A stretch of DNA of 64,000 bases from NCBI GenBank assembly GCA_947385775.1, contig CANDMI010000001.1, forward strand, positions 124,001 to 188,000, read 5' to 3'. The first letter of the stretch is position 1; each line of letters opens with the position of its first letter. The translations under genes and the position numbers were made by a program. The notes under the pieces were generated by a model. That model saw only the letters and a list, made by a program, of their open reading frames with translations, was not told the origin of the DNA and searched no databases. The DNA comes from an uncultured Eubacterium sp. (GTDB lineage: Bacteria; Bacillota; Clostridia; Lachnospirales; Lachnospiraceae). Of the stretch, positions 1 to 8,900 are shown one piece after another.

Positions 1-413
1 AAACAAAGGAGCATTCCGCATCCGCAGGACGGCTTTACGCCAGAAGCGGCGGAGTCAGCAAGGCTGTGTCCGATTGCCTGGAAAATATTAATTATAAATT
101 CCATTTAGATCCTGTATGCGCCAATGGCGTGGCAAACTGCAAAAAGCTGCTGACTGATATACTGGAAGGAAAAACTACAGGGAACTTTTATGAAGGAATG
201 GCATGCGACGGCGGCTGCGTCGGAGGGCCAAAACGCATCACCCCTACTGACGAAGCGACTGACTTGGTGAATACGTATGCAAAAGCCGCTCCTTACCATA
301 CTCCGGCGGAAAACCCTTATGTGATCGATCTGATACAAAGGCTTGGATTTTTTACGATTGAAGAATTTTTGGAGAATAGCGATATTTTGACCCGGAGTTT
401 TTGTGAAAATTAG
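1..413 (+). CDS. [FeFe] hydrogenase, C-terminal part (5' end cut by window)
   Basis: The reading frame is open from the first complete codon at base 3, so this is the C-terminal end of a longer protein; the GTG at 66 is internal. It carries the third H-cluster motif of iron-only hydrogenases, MACDGGCVGGP, whose two cysteines hold the cubane and the bridge to the di-iron site. The motif follows a helix of the FYEG type, and the downstream PYHTPAENP segment fits the tail of the large-subunit domain. These enzymes evolve or take up H2 in fermenting Clostridia. MAC-D-GGC with VGG rather than INGG suggests one of the less common sensory or group C/D-like clades, not the classical group A enzyme; that is inference, because the N-terminal domains lie outside the window. 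Confidence 0.85.
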   Translation, partial: TKEHSASAGRLYARSGGVSKAVSDCLENINYKFHLDPVCANGVANCKKLLTDILEGKTTGNFYEGMACDGGCVGGPKRITPTDEATDLVNTYAKAAPYHTPAENPYVIDLIQRLGFFTIEEFLENSDILTRSFCEN

Positions 414-526
414 ATATTATAAAAATATACAAATAGTCTTGCAACAAAATTTGAAATATGTTAACATTCAGATATAAAGATGTTAGTTATCTGCAAAATA
501 GATAGTTAGCAAGTATTTTTGATATG

Positions 527-568
527 AACCTACCTGGCTCGTCAAGTACAAGGTAGGTTTATTTATTT
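527..568 (+). terminator. Hairpin terminator after the hydrogenase gene
   Basis: The arms AACCTACCT (527-535) and AGGTAGGTT (551-559) form a perfect 9-bp stem, followed by a T-rich run TTTATTTATTT. It sits between the hydrogenase and the next gene on the same strand. A close relative of this sequence lies at 2182-2226, and a weaker one inside the RNA candidate near 20283-20317. Confidence 0.7.
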
Positions 569-628
569 CGCGTGTTCAGCATTTTCTCTTTCGATTTAGG
601 AAAGCTTACCATAAAAGGAGTATATATC

Positions 629-1969
629 TTGCAGAAATTAACTATTCATAAGCTTGGCCCAATTGAACACTGTGAACTGGAATGCTCACAATTTATGACA
701 TTTACAGGTTTTCAGGCTTCCGGAAAAAGTACAATTGCAAAAGCGATTTATTATTTTAGAACTATAAAAGAAGATATTGTAAATCTCGCAAAAGCAAAGG
801 CATTGGATGCCACGCCTATAAGCGGATCAGAAGGCGCATATCGTTTTTCCTATGACAAGAATATCAAACATGCGTTAGAAAATTATTTACGTGAAAAATT
901 CTTAAGAACCTTTGGCTCATCCTGGGGCATGTCAAATGATATGCATATGACATATTGTTTTACCGAAACCTGTTCCATAACAATTTCTCTGATGGACGAT
1001 ATAAGATATGCCACGCCAAATTATATCTGGATTACGCTTAGCGATGATCTGAAGGCATTTCTCTGGAAAAATAATAATTTTTTATCTGTTACGCCGTTAG
1101 GGATAGACGAAGAGAAATTGAAAAAATTTAAATCAGAATTATATACAATATTTGATGATTTTTACTCTGTTGTATATATTCCGGCTGGACGCAGCCTGAT
1201 AACCCTGCTGTCACAGCAACTTGGCTATATTTATGCGACGATGGATGATATGCAAAAACGTTCTCTGGACAGCTGCACCAAAGACTATCTTGAAAGAATT
1301 TTGCGCTTAAAACCAGAATTTTCCGAAGGACTCCAAGGATTGATCGCATCTCCAGCTAAGAAATCAGCAGCGCCAAAACAATTGACTGTTCAGGCGTTGG
1401 ATTTAGTAAAAAAAATATTGTGCGGAACCTATCGGTATAGCAACGGAGAGGAGCAAATTATTCTTGATGATGGAAAATATGTAAAAATAAACTTTTCATC
1501 ATCTGGTCAACAGGAATGTGTATGGATTTTAAATTTACTGGTTTATTATTTACTGCAACAAAATAAAATTTTGTTCATTATCGAAGAACCGGAATCACAT
1601 TTATTTCCAGAGTCACAAAAATATATTACAGAGTTAATTTCACTTGTTAATAATTGTAATCATTCAATATTATTGACAACACACAGTCCGTATGTTTTAG
1701 GCACATTAAACAATTTGCTCTATGCCAAGACCACTCCATTGGAGAATCGAATAAATGTAAATAAAATAATTCCCGAATCACTATGGCTAGATTATAACAA
1801 ATTTAACTCATGGTTTGTAAAAAATGGAAGCATTGAAAATTGCATGGATTCAGAGATTCATATGATCCAAAACGAGAGAATTGATGAAATATCAAAAGTT
1901 ATAAACGATGATTTTGATAAACTTTCTCCGCATACAGGAAATATCAAATTCGCTGGAAAGGGAAGCTGA
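629..1969 (+). CDS. AAA/ABC-type ATPase (AAA_15/AAA_21-like), predicted soluble
   Basis: This 446-residue protein has Walker A GFQASGKST near residue 30, a C-terminal Walker B IIEEPESHLFPES and a following TTHSPYVL segment. The order is that of the SMC/OLD/RecF-like ABC ATPases often found in anti-phage and plasmid-exclusion systems. It has no TOPRIM domain, so it is not a classical OLD nuclease. The TTG start at 629 is chosen because AAAGGAG lies 8 bases upstream; the frame opens 19 codons earlier without a good ribosome site. The stop overlaps an ATG (TGATG), which implies a translationally coupled partner, but that partner is broken (see 1969-2150). Whether the ATPase still has a role alone is unknown. 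Confidence 0.8.
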   Translation: MQKLTIHKLGPIEHCELECSQFMTFTGFQASGKSTIAKAIYYFRTIKEDIVNLAKAKALDATPISGSEGAYRFSYDKNIKHALENYLREKFLRTFGSSWGMSNDMHMTYCFTETCSITISLMDDIRYATPNYIWITLSDDLKAFLWKNNNFLSVTPLGIDEEKLKKFKSELYTIFDDFYSVVYIPAGRSLITLLSQQLGYIYATMDDMQKRSLDSCTKDYLERILRLKPEFSEGLQGLIASPAKKSAAPKQLTVQALDLVKKILCGTYRYSNGEEQIILDDGKYVKINFSSSGQQECVWILNLLVYYLLQQNKILFIIEEPESHLFPESQKYITELISLVNNCNHSILLTTHSPYVLGTLNNLLYAKTTPLENRINVNKIIPESLWLDYNKFNSWFVKNGSIENCMDSEIHMIQNERIDEISKVINDDFDKLSPHTGNIKFAGKGS

Positions 1970-2150
1970 TGCAAAAAACAGGATTTATAGAAGAAAATAT
2001 TTGAATCAACAATAAACTTGCCTGACTTTAAGCTCCATAAAAGATGCTCACGATCTTTGTCGAGTCTTGCATTTTGCCAAAAAAGCGGAAACGAAAAAGA
2101 CTAATCTAGTTAGCGCGATTGACCGCGTGCTGACCTTAAACTTGATTTAA
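1969..2150 (+). pseudogene. Remnant of the coupled partner of the AAA ATPase
   Basis: The ATG overlapping the ATPase stop opens a frame of only 11 codons (MQKTGFIEENI). Coding-like sequence then continues in other frames: a segment reading FESTINLPDFKLHK, and after a further shift a continuous frame starting SSIKDAHDLCRVLHFAKK and ending AIDRVLTLNLI with a TAA at 2148-2150. The simplest reading is a once-coupled downstream gene that lost most of its middle and gained frameshifts. I do not recognise the family. The region is short, so chance open frames cannot be excluded. Confidence 0.45.
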
Positions 2151-2181
2151 ATATCATATTCAAATTTCCAACCATTGAAAT

Positions 2182-2226
2182 AAATCTACCTGTGTTGTCG
2201 GATACAAGATAGGTTTATTTGTTTTT
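2182..2226 (+). terminator. Hairpin terminator downstream of the ATPase cassette
   Basis: AAATCTACCT (2182-2191) pairs with AAGATAGGTTT (2206-2216) through G-T wobbles, followed by TTTATTTGTTTTTT. It is an imperfect copy of the hairpin at 527-568, in the same orientation, so the ATPase and its broken partner lie between two similar terminator-like sequences. Confidence 0.6.
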
Positions 2227-2264
2227 TCATTGGCAGTTTCATTTTCAGCTTTGACAAGCTTCTT

Positions 2265-3185
2265 TCATTGCCGCGCAAGCTGTTCTATTTCCGCAACACT
2301 AAGGCTTGTATCTTCTGCAATTTCTTCAATCGTCATTTTTCCTCTTTTCAACATTCTAAGCGCCGTCTCTCGTTGATTTTGATTAATTCCCTGGCTGATT
2401 CCCTTATTTAATATCGTTCTTGCTCTTGTTTCCATTAACGGACCTCTCATCATATCACCTATTCCCTTCTGCACATTCTCATATTTTTTGGCAATTTCTT
2501 TAATCACATCACCCGACAGATCAATGATCGTTTGTTTTTCAAATGCTCCGATCACTTCCTGCTGTTCCAGTTTGTCAAGCCTTACAAGTATCTCCTGATA
2601 CTCTGCCTTCAATTCCGCCAATTTCTGTTCATTACAGTTATACTCTGGAAAGCTTTTCTCATGTGAGAAGATATAAAACGGAATCAGCATCAGCAGGCAT
2701 TTATCAAAAATTCCAACCAGCGAATACGTCTGCATTTTCATGACAGGCACATCGTACTGGACTGTTCCACCTGGCGTAATGATCACATATTTCATTTTGT
2801 CCGGTGTTTCTTTGTTAGACCGGAGGTACAAAACCGCCGTATTGGGAAATGTCACGGTCAGCGTTTCCTCTGTGACCTCACCCTCGTCAAGCGCGATCTG
2901 CGCGTCATATTCAAAAAGCCTTATCGTAATCTTCCCGTCCGGCCGACTGCTTTCGCATTCAATATGGTATTTTTTAGGCGCTTCCCCGAAAATAGTAAAA
3001 TTTGTGTCTGTGATACGTTCTTTTTCCGTTCCATTCTGCTGGGCCAGAAAATGCTCATTTGGGAAAAACCGAATTTCTTCTTCCCCTGTAAATGTTTCCC
3101 CGAAAACCTCGTTAATTACGGGAATGACCAGCCTGCGGCAATCATTCAAGATCGTCCGGAATGCCCCGTCGTAAATATTTCCCAT
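2265..3185 (-). CDS. Rpn family recombination-promoting nuclease / YhgA-like PD-(D/E)XK protein
   Basis: This 306-residue protein belongs to the family annotated as Rpn or 'PD-(D/E)XK nuclease family transposase', common in multiple copies in Lachnospiraceae. The N-terminal YDGAFRTILND supplies the first acidic residue, and YHIECESSRPDGKITIRL with the following FEYDAQIAL fits the core of the nuclease fold. The C-terminal part is charged and helical and ends in a short helix-turn-helix-like IEEIAEDTSLSVAEIEQLA. Family members nick or cut DNA and raise RecA-independent recombination in E. coli; what they do in Clostridia is not settled. It is monocistronic, with a terminator-type hairpin of the ATPase cassette beyond its 3' end. 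A second, disrupted member of the same broad group is at 43154-44290. Confidence 0.82.
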   Translation of the reverse strand: MGNIYDGAFRTILNDCRRLVIPVINEVFGETFTGEEEIRFFPNEHFLAQQNGTEKERITDTNFTIFGEAPKKYHIECESSRPDGKITIRLFEYDAQIALDEGEVTEETLTVTFPNTAVLYLRSNKETPDKMKYVIITPGGTVQYDVPVMKMQTYSLVGIFDKCLLMLIPFYIFSHEKSFPEYNCNEQKLAELKAEYQEILVRLDKLEQQEVIGAFEKQTIIDLSGDVIKEIAKKYENVQKGIGDMMRGPLMETRARTILNKGISQGINQNQRETALRMLKRGKMTIEEIAEDTSLSVAEIEQLARQ

Positions 3186-3257
3186 ATTGGCAACCCCTTT
3201 TTTAATTTATCATACCATCCTTTTGTTTCAAATTCAATCTGCAATATACTTCTTCTA

Positions 3258-3290
3258 ACAAAAACGGCCCAGCATTCCGCCAGGCCGTTT
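3258..3290 (-). terminator. Rho-independent terminator after the LRR surface protein
   Basis: On the minus strand AAACGGCC and GGCCGTTT form an 8-bp stem with a 13-base loop, followed by TTGTTAG. It closes the giant protein-sortase-LRR operon. Confidence 0.7.
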
Positions 3291-3345
3291 CCATTTCTAT
3301 TTCCTAATTTTCAAATCCCATATTCCACCGCTGATCCTGCGGTTT

Positions 3346-4809
3346 TTATACGCTTCTGCGTTTTCCTACGATGATCAGTCCGCAACCGATAAATACAAGC
3401 CCAAAGATCAAAAACAGATATGGATCGATCGTGCCGTCCGCTGTCTTTGGAGTCTGGTCAAGCGTATGACTGTTTGACGTTGTTCCGGAATATGCGCCGG
3501 AATAAGAGGTCTTTTGCGCAGACGAGGATGTTCCGGAAGTGGAGCTGTATGTAGTTCCGGAAGGTCTTGACGCGCTGCTGGAGGATGACTGCGAGGTAGT
3601 TCCTGTGGATGGCTTTGGGCTGCTGCTGGATGTATTCGTATTCGAAGAGCCGCCTAGGTCTACGCTGGTGCTGTTGTTATTGCTGCTGCCACCAGAATTG
3701 TTATTCTTATCCTGCCCGCTTAAGTCAAGCTCTGTGCTGCCTACGCCGGAAGTATTCGCTTCGGTTTCCTTCTTGCTTTCTGTAGAGCTGCTTCCGCCCA
3801 GGCTGGAAAATGTGTAGCCGCCTGCGGACGCAAAGGACTCCGCCGCTGTTCCTTTGTAACCGTAAATAATATTTGGCGACCAGCCGGATTGCCCGCCAAT
3901 GGACGTAACGCCCTTTGGAATCGTGATCGACTGAATCCCGCTGCCGGAAAACGCGCCGCTTTCAATTGTTGTAAGGCCGCTTGGCAGGGTTACGGACGTA
4001 ACGCCTGTGCAGCCGGAAAACGCGCCGCTTCCGATGATCTTTGTGCCGGAATATAACGCTACGCTTGATTTGCCTACCGGAACGCGGATCAGCTTTGTCA
4101 TAGCCGCGTTATACAGGCAGCCGCCGTCAGATGCGTAAGCGGAATTGCCCGGCGCGATTTTAATCGTCGCTAAACTCGGACAGCCGGATAACGCTCCGTC
4201 CCCGATGCTTGTCGTGCTGGCTGGAATTGAGATCGCGGATAACGCGCTGCAATTTGCAAACGCGCTGCTTCCGATGCTCGTTACGCCAGACGGCACCGCC
4301 ATGGATGACAGGCTGGAGCAGCCGGAAAACGCGCCGCTTCCGATGCTGCTGATCCCAGGCGCGATCGCAATGCTCGTTAAGGAACGGCAATTGCTAAACG
4401 CGGACGCCGGAATCGACTGTAACGACGCCTGCAAGCTGACTGAACTTAATGCCGTACAGCCGGAAAACACGCCGCTTCCCATCGTCGTTACGCTGCTTGG
4501 CACAGACACGTTTGACAAGCTCGTACAATTCGCAAATGCATTGTCCGCAATGCTGCGTACGCTTCCTGGAATGCTGACGCTTGTAATGGCCTTGCCTGCA
4601 AAAGCGTTTGCTCCAATGGACGATACGCTGGACGGGATGCTGACTGCGCCGCCCCCGCCTGTATAGGCTGTCAATACGCCGTTTTGGATCGTCATATTTG
4701 CATCATCCGCGGCGGATACGCTTTCCGCCCCACACAGCCATACGCAAAACGCCAGAGTCAATAAAAATGCAAACCCTTTTTTCTGAAATAAAAATCTGAA
4801 CCCCTTCAT
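3346..4809 (-). CDS. BspA-type leucine-rich repeat surface protein with sortase signal
   Basis: This 487-residue secreted protein starts MKGFRFLF; its ATG at 4809 has AAAGGAG just upstream, whereas the frame's earlier start lies inside the sortase gene. A signal peptide with a hydrophobic core (FAFLLTLAFCVWLC) ends near AESVSAADD. Residues about 40-300 are tandem BspA/LRR_5 repeats of the form 'IGSGAFSGCSSLSSMAVP', roughly 23 residues each. A Ser/Thr/Asn-rich linker of about 120 residues follows. The C-terminus has the sorting pattern TPKTADG, a hydrophobic helix (LFLIFGLVFIGCGLIIV) and the positive tail GKRRSV. TPKTADG is not LPXTG; it fits the NPKTG-like signals handled by class B sortases, one of which is encoded 5 bases upstream. 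Probable role: cell-wall-anchored adhesin. Confidence 0.9.
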   Translation of the reverse strand: MKGFRFLFQKKGFAFLLTLAFCVWLCGAESVSAADDANMTIQNGVLTAYTGGGGAVSIPSSVSSIGANAFAGKAITSVSIPGSVRSIADNAFANCTSLSNVSVPSSVTTMGSGVFSGCTALSSVSLQASLQSIPASAFSNCRSLTSIAIAPGISSIGSGAFSGCSSLSSMAVPSGVTSIGSSAFANCSALSAISIPASTTSIGDGALSGCPSLATIKIAPGNSAYASDGGCLYNAAMTKLIRVPVGKSSVALYSGTKIIGSGAFSGCTGVTSVTLPSGLTTIESGAFSGSGIQSITIPKGVTSIGGQSGWSPNIIYGYKGTAAESFASAGGYTFSSLGGSSSTESKKETEANTSGVGSTELDLSGQDKNNNSGGSSNNNSTSVDLGGSSNTNTSSSSPKPSTGTTSQSSSSSASRPSGTTYSSTSGTSSSAQKTSYSGAYSGTTSNSHTLDQTPKTADGTIDPYLFLIFGLVFIGCGLIIVGKRRSV

Positions 4810-4814
4810 AAGCG

Positions 4815-5960
4815 TCACTCCTTTTTCGCTACGAGGAACAGCCTGCCGTCCTGCGTATAATTGTTGCATGTGGACAGCGTCAGCAATTCGTCCCCATAGG
4901 AGATGTCGATTTTTTGGTCAAATACCGTAAGCTGCTGGATATTCGCCGCATAAGCCTCCATATCCTCTTTGCTCCCGGCATTGAAAAAATTATAATATCG
5001 GAATGTATAATCATCCCCATAATTTACCTTGGATAAACATACCGCTACAATCTTATAACGCGCCTTTTCGTAAATCGTGTCAAACGTAAGACGCTGATGC
5101 TTTTCCCAGTAGTCCTTTTGCATGAAATTTTTCAAGTCGCCAAACATCGTGCCGTCGCGCATGTTATGTCCATAAATGATCAGGTTCGTGTCCCGGTTCA
5201 CAAAATCATTTCTGCTGTCCAGAAACAACGAACCTCTGTCACTCTTGTTTTTGTCAAAATCGTGGTGCAAATAATACTCCGAGTCCTTTTTTCCGGTCTG
5301 CATCACCGGATAATTGATCTGCGTGCCGTCTATTTGCAGCCACCCCGCCAAATCATTGTTCTGCTGAAACAATGTTTTGTACTGTTTTAAGATCTCCAGG
5401 TCAGCCCGGTTGACCTTCTTTTTCTTTTGCTGCTTTTCCTTTTTCGCATTTTCCGCATCCTGCTTTGCCAGCTCTTCTTCCACCTTAGCCAGGTATTTGT
5501 CCCCGCGCCCGTCGTCTACAAATGTATCCCGTATCACATGCCCGGTCAGGTTTTGCATATCCTGCAATCGCTCAAACTCCTGACTGTCTAAATGTTCCTG
5601 CCAGAGCGTCAATGCATAATACCCCAGGCAAAACGCCGCCGCCGCAATGCACACCATGCCCGCGAGCCGTAACCGCTTGCCCTGCTGCGCCTGCTGCTCC
5701 TGCCTGCGCTTTTCGGCTAACAAATTCTGGGAATGCTGCACCAAAAGGTCTGTCAGATACCAGGTAAAGGAAACTCCGATCTTACTATGGAATACAATTT
5801 CGTTATTCCGGATCAGAGAGTAGAGCCTTACGGCGACGTCCGCGTCCGTAACATCGACCTCTTTTGTGATATAGTCGATCTTCTTCACGTCTTCCTTCGC
5901 CGCAAGATACTCTTCATAGGTATGAAATTCATATTCACCTATTTTATACTGCTCATTCAT
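4815..5960 (-). CDS. srtB: Class B sortase with long N-terminal cytoplasmic region
   Basis: Sortase joins secreted proteins to the peptidoglycan precursor. The 381-residue protein has about 100 N-terminal residues without a membrane helix (GEYEFHTYEEYLAAKEDVKK and following), then one helix (LAGMVCIAAAAFCLGYYAL), a charged coil and a C-terminal SrtB domain. The catalytic triad is visible as His in IIYGHNMRDG, Cys in TLSTCNN and Arg in DGRLFLV. Class B features include GWLQIDGTQINYPVMQ and a helix before the last strands. It sits between the giant repeat protein (7 bases) and the LRR protein with the TPKTADG signal (5 bases), so that LRR protein is the likely substrate. Confidence 0.92.
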   Translation of the reverse strand: MNEQYKIGEYEFHTYEEYLAAKEDVKKIDYITKEVDVTDADVAVRLYSLIRNNEIVFHSKIGVSFTWYLTDLLVQHSQNLLAEKRRQEQQAQQGKRLRLAGMVCIAAAAFCLGYYALTLWQEHLDSQEFERLQDMQNLTGHVIRDTFVDDGRGDKYLAKVEEELAKQDAENAKKEKQQKKKKVNRADLEILKQYKTLFQQNNDLAGWLQIDGTQINYPVMQTGKKDSEYYLHHDFDKNKSDRGSLFLDSRNDFVNRDTNLIIYGHNMRDGTMFGDLKNFMQKDYWEKHQRLTFDTIYEKARYKIVAVCLSKVNYGDDYTFRYYNFFNAGSKEDMEAYAANIQQLTVFDQKIDISYGDELLTLSTCNNYTQDGRLFLVAKKE

Positions 5961-5966
5961 GCCTGA

Positions 5967-8900
5967 TTATTTAACCTTTTTGGTCTTTGTCTTGCTCATA
6001 GAGCTCTTTAATGTCGTGCTTCCTGACTTCTTATATGCGCGAACGCGTACATAGCATTTCTTGCCGCTCTTAATCCCGCGTACGTTGCAGATCCTGGTAT
6101 TTACACCCTTAGCCGTCTTGATCTTGCGGAATTTCGCGCCCTTTGTGTTCTTATAATAAATCTGGTAGCCGTCCGCGTTTGTAGATTTCGTCCAGCTGAT
6201 GCGCAGCTTGCCTTTTCCGGTTGTCTTTAATGTCACAGTCGGCGTTTTGAGCTTCGTCGTTGCGGAAACTACCGAAGATGGCTTGCCATAAGACTCCTCG
6301 CCCTGTGAATTAACCGTATAAGATTTTACATTGTACTTATACTTCTTGCCCGGTTTTAAGCCTGTAACCGTCGCGCTGTTGCCCTTTACTCTCTTTACGA
6401 CTTTGGCATTGGAATCACAGACTACATAACCGTCCGCATAACCCTGCTGCTCCCATTTCAGCTTAATGCTGGTAGCCTTCACTGTGCTAACTTTCAGCCC
6501 ATTTACCGCTACTCCGCCGATACGGAACGTCAGCTTCTTAATGCCAGTGTAATTGTTGCTAAGGCCCTGGATGATGATCGTAGCCACGCCAGGATTTACA
6601 TTATCCGCGTAGGTCAGCGTATAATCTTTGCCTTTTTCCAATACCTTGCCGCTGTCTTTTACGACAATATCCGGCGTATACGCGTCTCCCGTGTATGTCT
6701 TATCCTCAACCTGCGTCGTTTCGCAAACCTGCAAGCTTCTTGGCTCAATGATGAAGTTTACCGTCTGTGTGCCAGTGTACTTGCCCGCGCCTGTAACGAT
6801 GATAGACGCTGTGCCTGCATTTACATTATCCTTATAAGCTATGGTATAATCCGTACCCTGCTGTAACCTGGTGGAGCCGGATTCTACAACGACCGCCGGC
6901 GTTACCGCGTTTCCTGTATACGGATAGGTCGGCGCAAACCCGCTGACAAGGAATCCTCCTACATTGTTGCCAATGTTAAACTTCGCTTCCAGCTCGCCTA
7001 CATAGTTTGGATTGTTCGCCGCGCGAATCTTAACGGTCGCCGTGCCAATTTCCACGTTGTTAATATAAGTTACTGTATAATCCTTATCCCTCGTCAAAAT
7101 CGAATTGCCGCATGTCACTGTAACGATCGGCGTTACCGCGCTGCCTGTATACTTCTGATCCGGGATGTTCGTTACTTTACAGTCTGACAGCTTCGCTACG
7201 ATCCGGAAGTTCTTCGTGATCGTCCCGGTGTTATTGCCCATGCCTGTAATGGTAACGGTCGCCGTGCCTACTTCAATATTGTTGCTGTAGGTTACGGTAT
7301 AATCTGTATTCTGCGTCATCTTATCGATCGTAACTGCTGGCGTTAACTGCTTTCCAGTGTAATACATTGCGTCGCCCGCATCTAACGTTATCCTTACGTC
7401 ATCCGGAGCTACCGCCACCGCGCCTGATATCTGCCCGGAGCCATTGCTTACGGAACCGCCTGGATTTCCGTTATTGCCAGATGAGATCATAGAGCTTGTA
7501 ATCGCAAACCTTGCCGCTCCGGTTCCCTTGAAGTTTCCTTCGCCGTTGACCGTGATCGTCGCCGTGCCTACATTGATATTATTTGCATAAGTAAGAGAAT
7601 AATCCTTATTTTCCGTTAATTTATACTTCGTCCTATCAATGTAATCCGTTACCGATATCCCAACCGGACAGATCGCAAGACCTGTATAGTTGTACTCCTT
7701 CTTAAAGCCGTCGATGACAACGGAATTGGAGATCGGCCTTGGGGTGATCGTGTAGGTCAGTGTGATCGGCTTCGTAGCGTAAGTGCCTTTGGAAGGATTT
7801 CCTTCAATTCGGATATAATACGTCGCCGCATCTACAATTTCCTTATCGCTCTTAATGTAATTCTCGTTCTTTACCTCACCTTTGTATCTTTCCACATTAT
7901 ACTTGCTTCTGGAAATACCGCTTACAATCACTACTGGCGGCTGTTTCTGTGCATTGTACACCGTTGTGCTGGCCTGCAATTTTGCAGATCCGTCTGCACT
8001 GATGTCATCGCCAATGTAATACCAGAAGCTTGCACTGTCTTTGTAGTTGTTGATACCTGTAATGGTCACTTTCACCTTGCCTGCAAACGTACAATCCGGC
8101 GCATCTCCGTAGCCTTCCTTTACATCGGTATCATCGGAGTCTGGCTCTACATATCTGAAATTTAATGTGTAATCGCCATTGCCAACTGTAGCATCCTCAT
8201 TCTCTGCCGGTATCAGGAAATCCCCATTGTTGTGTTTACCCGCAAAGTCATAAACTGCTCCTGCCTGATTTTCTGTCAATTCCGTATCTGTCTTAATATT
8301 GTCAGGGAAAATCGGTATTACCCGTTTTCCTGTCCACGGCAAATGCAGATTTGATTTCAGCTCTATATTGCCTGTTTCATCTTTTGGATGGTACATAAAT
8401 GCAACATGCCCTTCCAAAGAAGCTGGCTGGATAGTAAACTGCACTGTCTTTGTACCTTTGTAATTACTGTTCGCACCGTCTTTATCATCAAAACTCAATG
8501 TAATACTAGCTAATTTTCCTGACCTCGTAGCATTCGTAGCATTCTCAAATGTCACCTTAAGTTTCTTGATATAATCAGATTTTATGCTGTTACCATCATA
8601 TATTGCAATCTGTTTACCATCTTCACTAGTCAATTTAAAGGATGGATGCTGCTCCTGGCCATCATATATTGCTTCTGAGCCAGTAAATTCCAATTTGGTA
8701 TCCTTTAAATCTAATTGCGTGATCTCATAATCCAGAGTCCTTACCCCTGTAAAGTTCCCATTGCCTGTAATTACAATAGTTTTTACACCTACATTAGTGG
8801 TATCTTTTGGATAAGTATAAACGAACGGCACATCTTTGTCGAAACTGCCGGCCCCACCTCCACTATCTCTTTTGCCTACCAAATCTAAACCATTATACTC

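Noticed and set aside
2740..3374. Plus-strand frames opposite the Rpn gene
   Set aside because: They are antisense to a well-supported coding gene and show no independent ribosome site or motif.
3940..4620. Regularly spaced DNA repeats, CRISPR-like at first sight
   Set aside because: They are the in-frame codons of about 23-residue leucine-rich repeats, with diverging sequence and no spacers.
4145..4666. 173-codon plus-strand frame opposite the LRR gene
   Set aside because: It mirrors the repetitive LRR codons; no ribosome site or protein-like motif.
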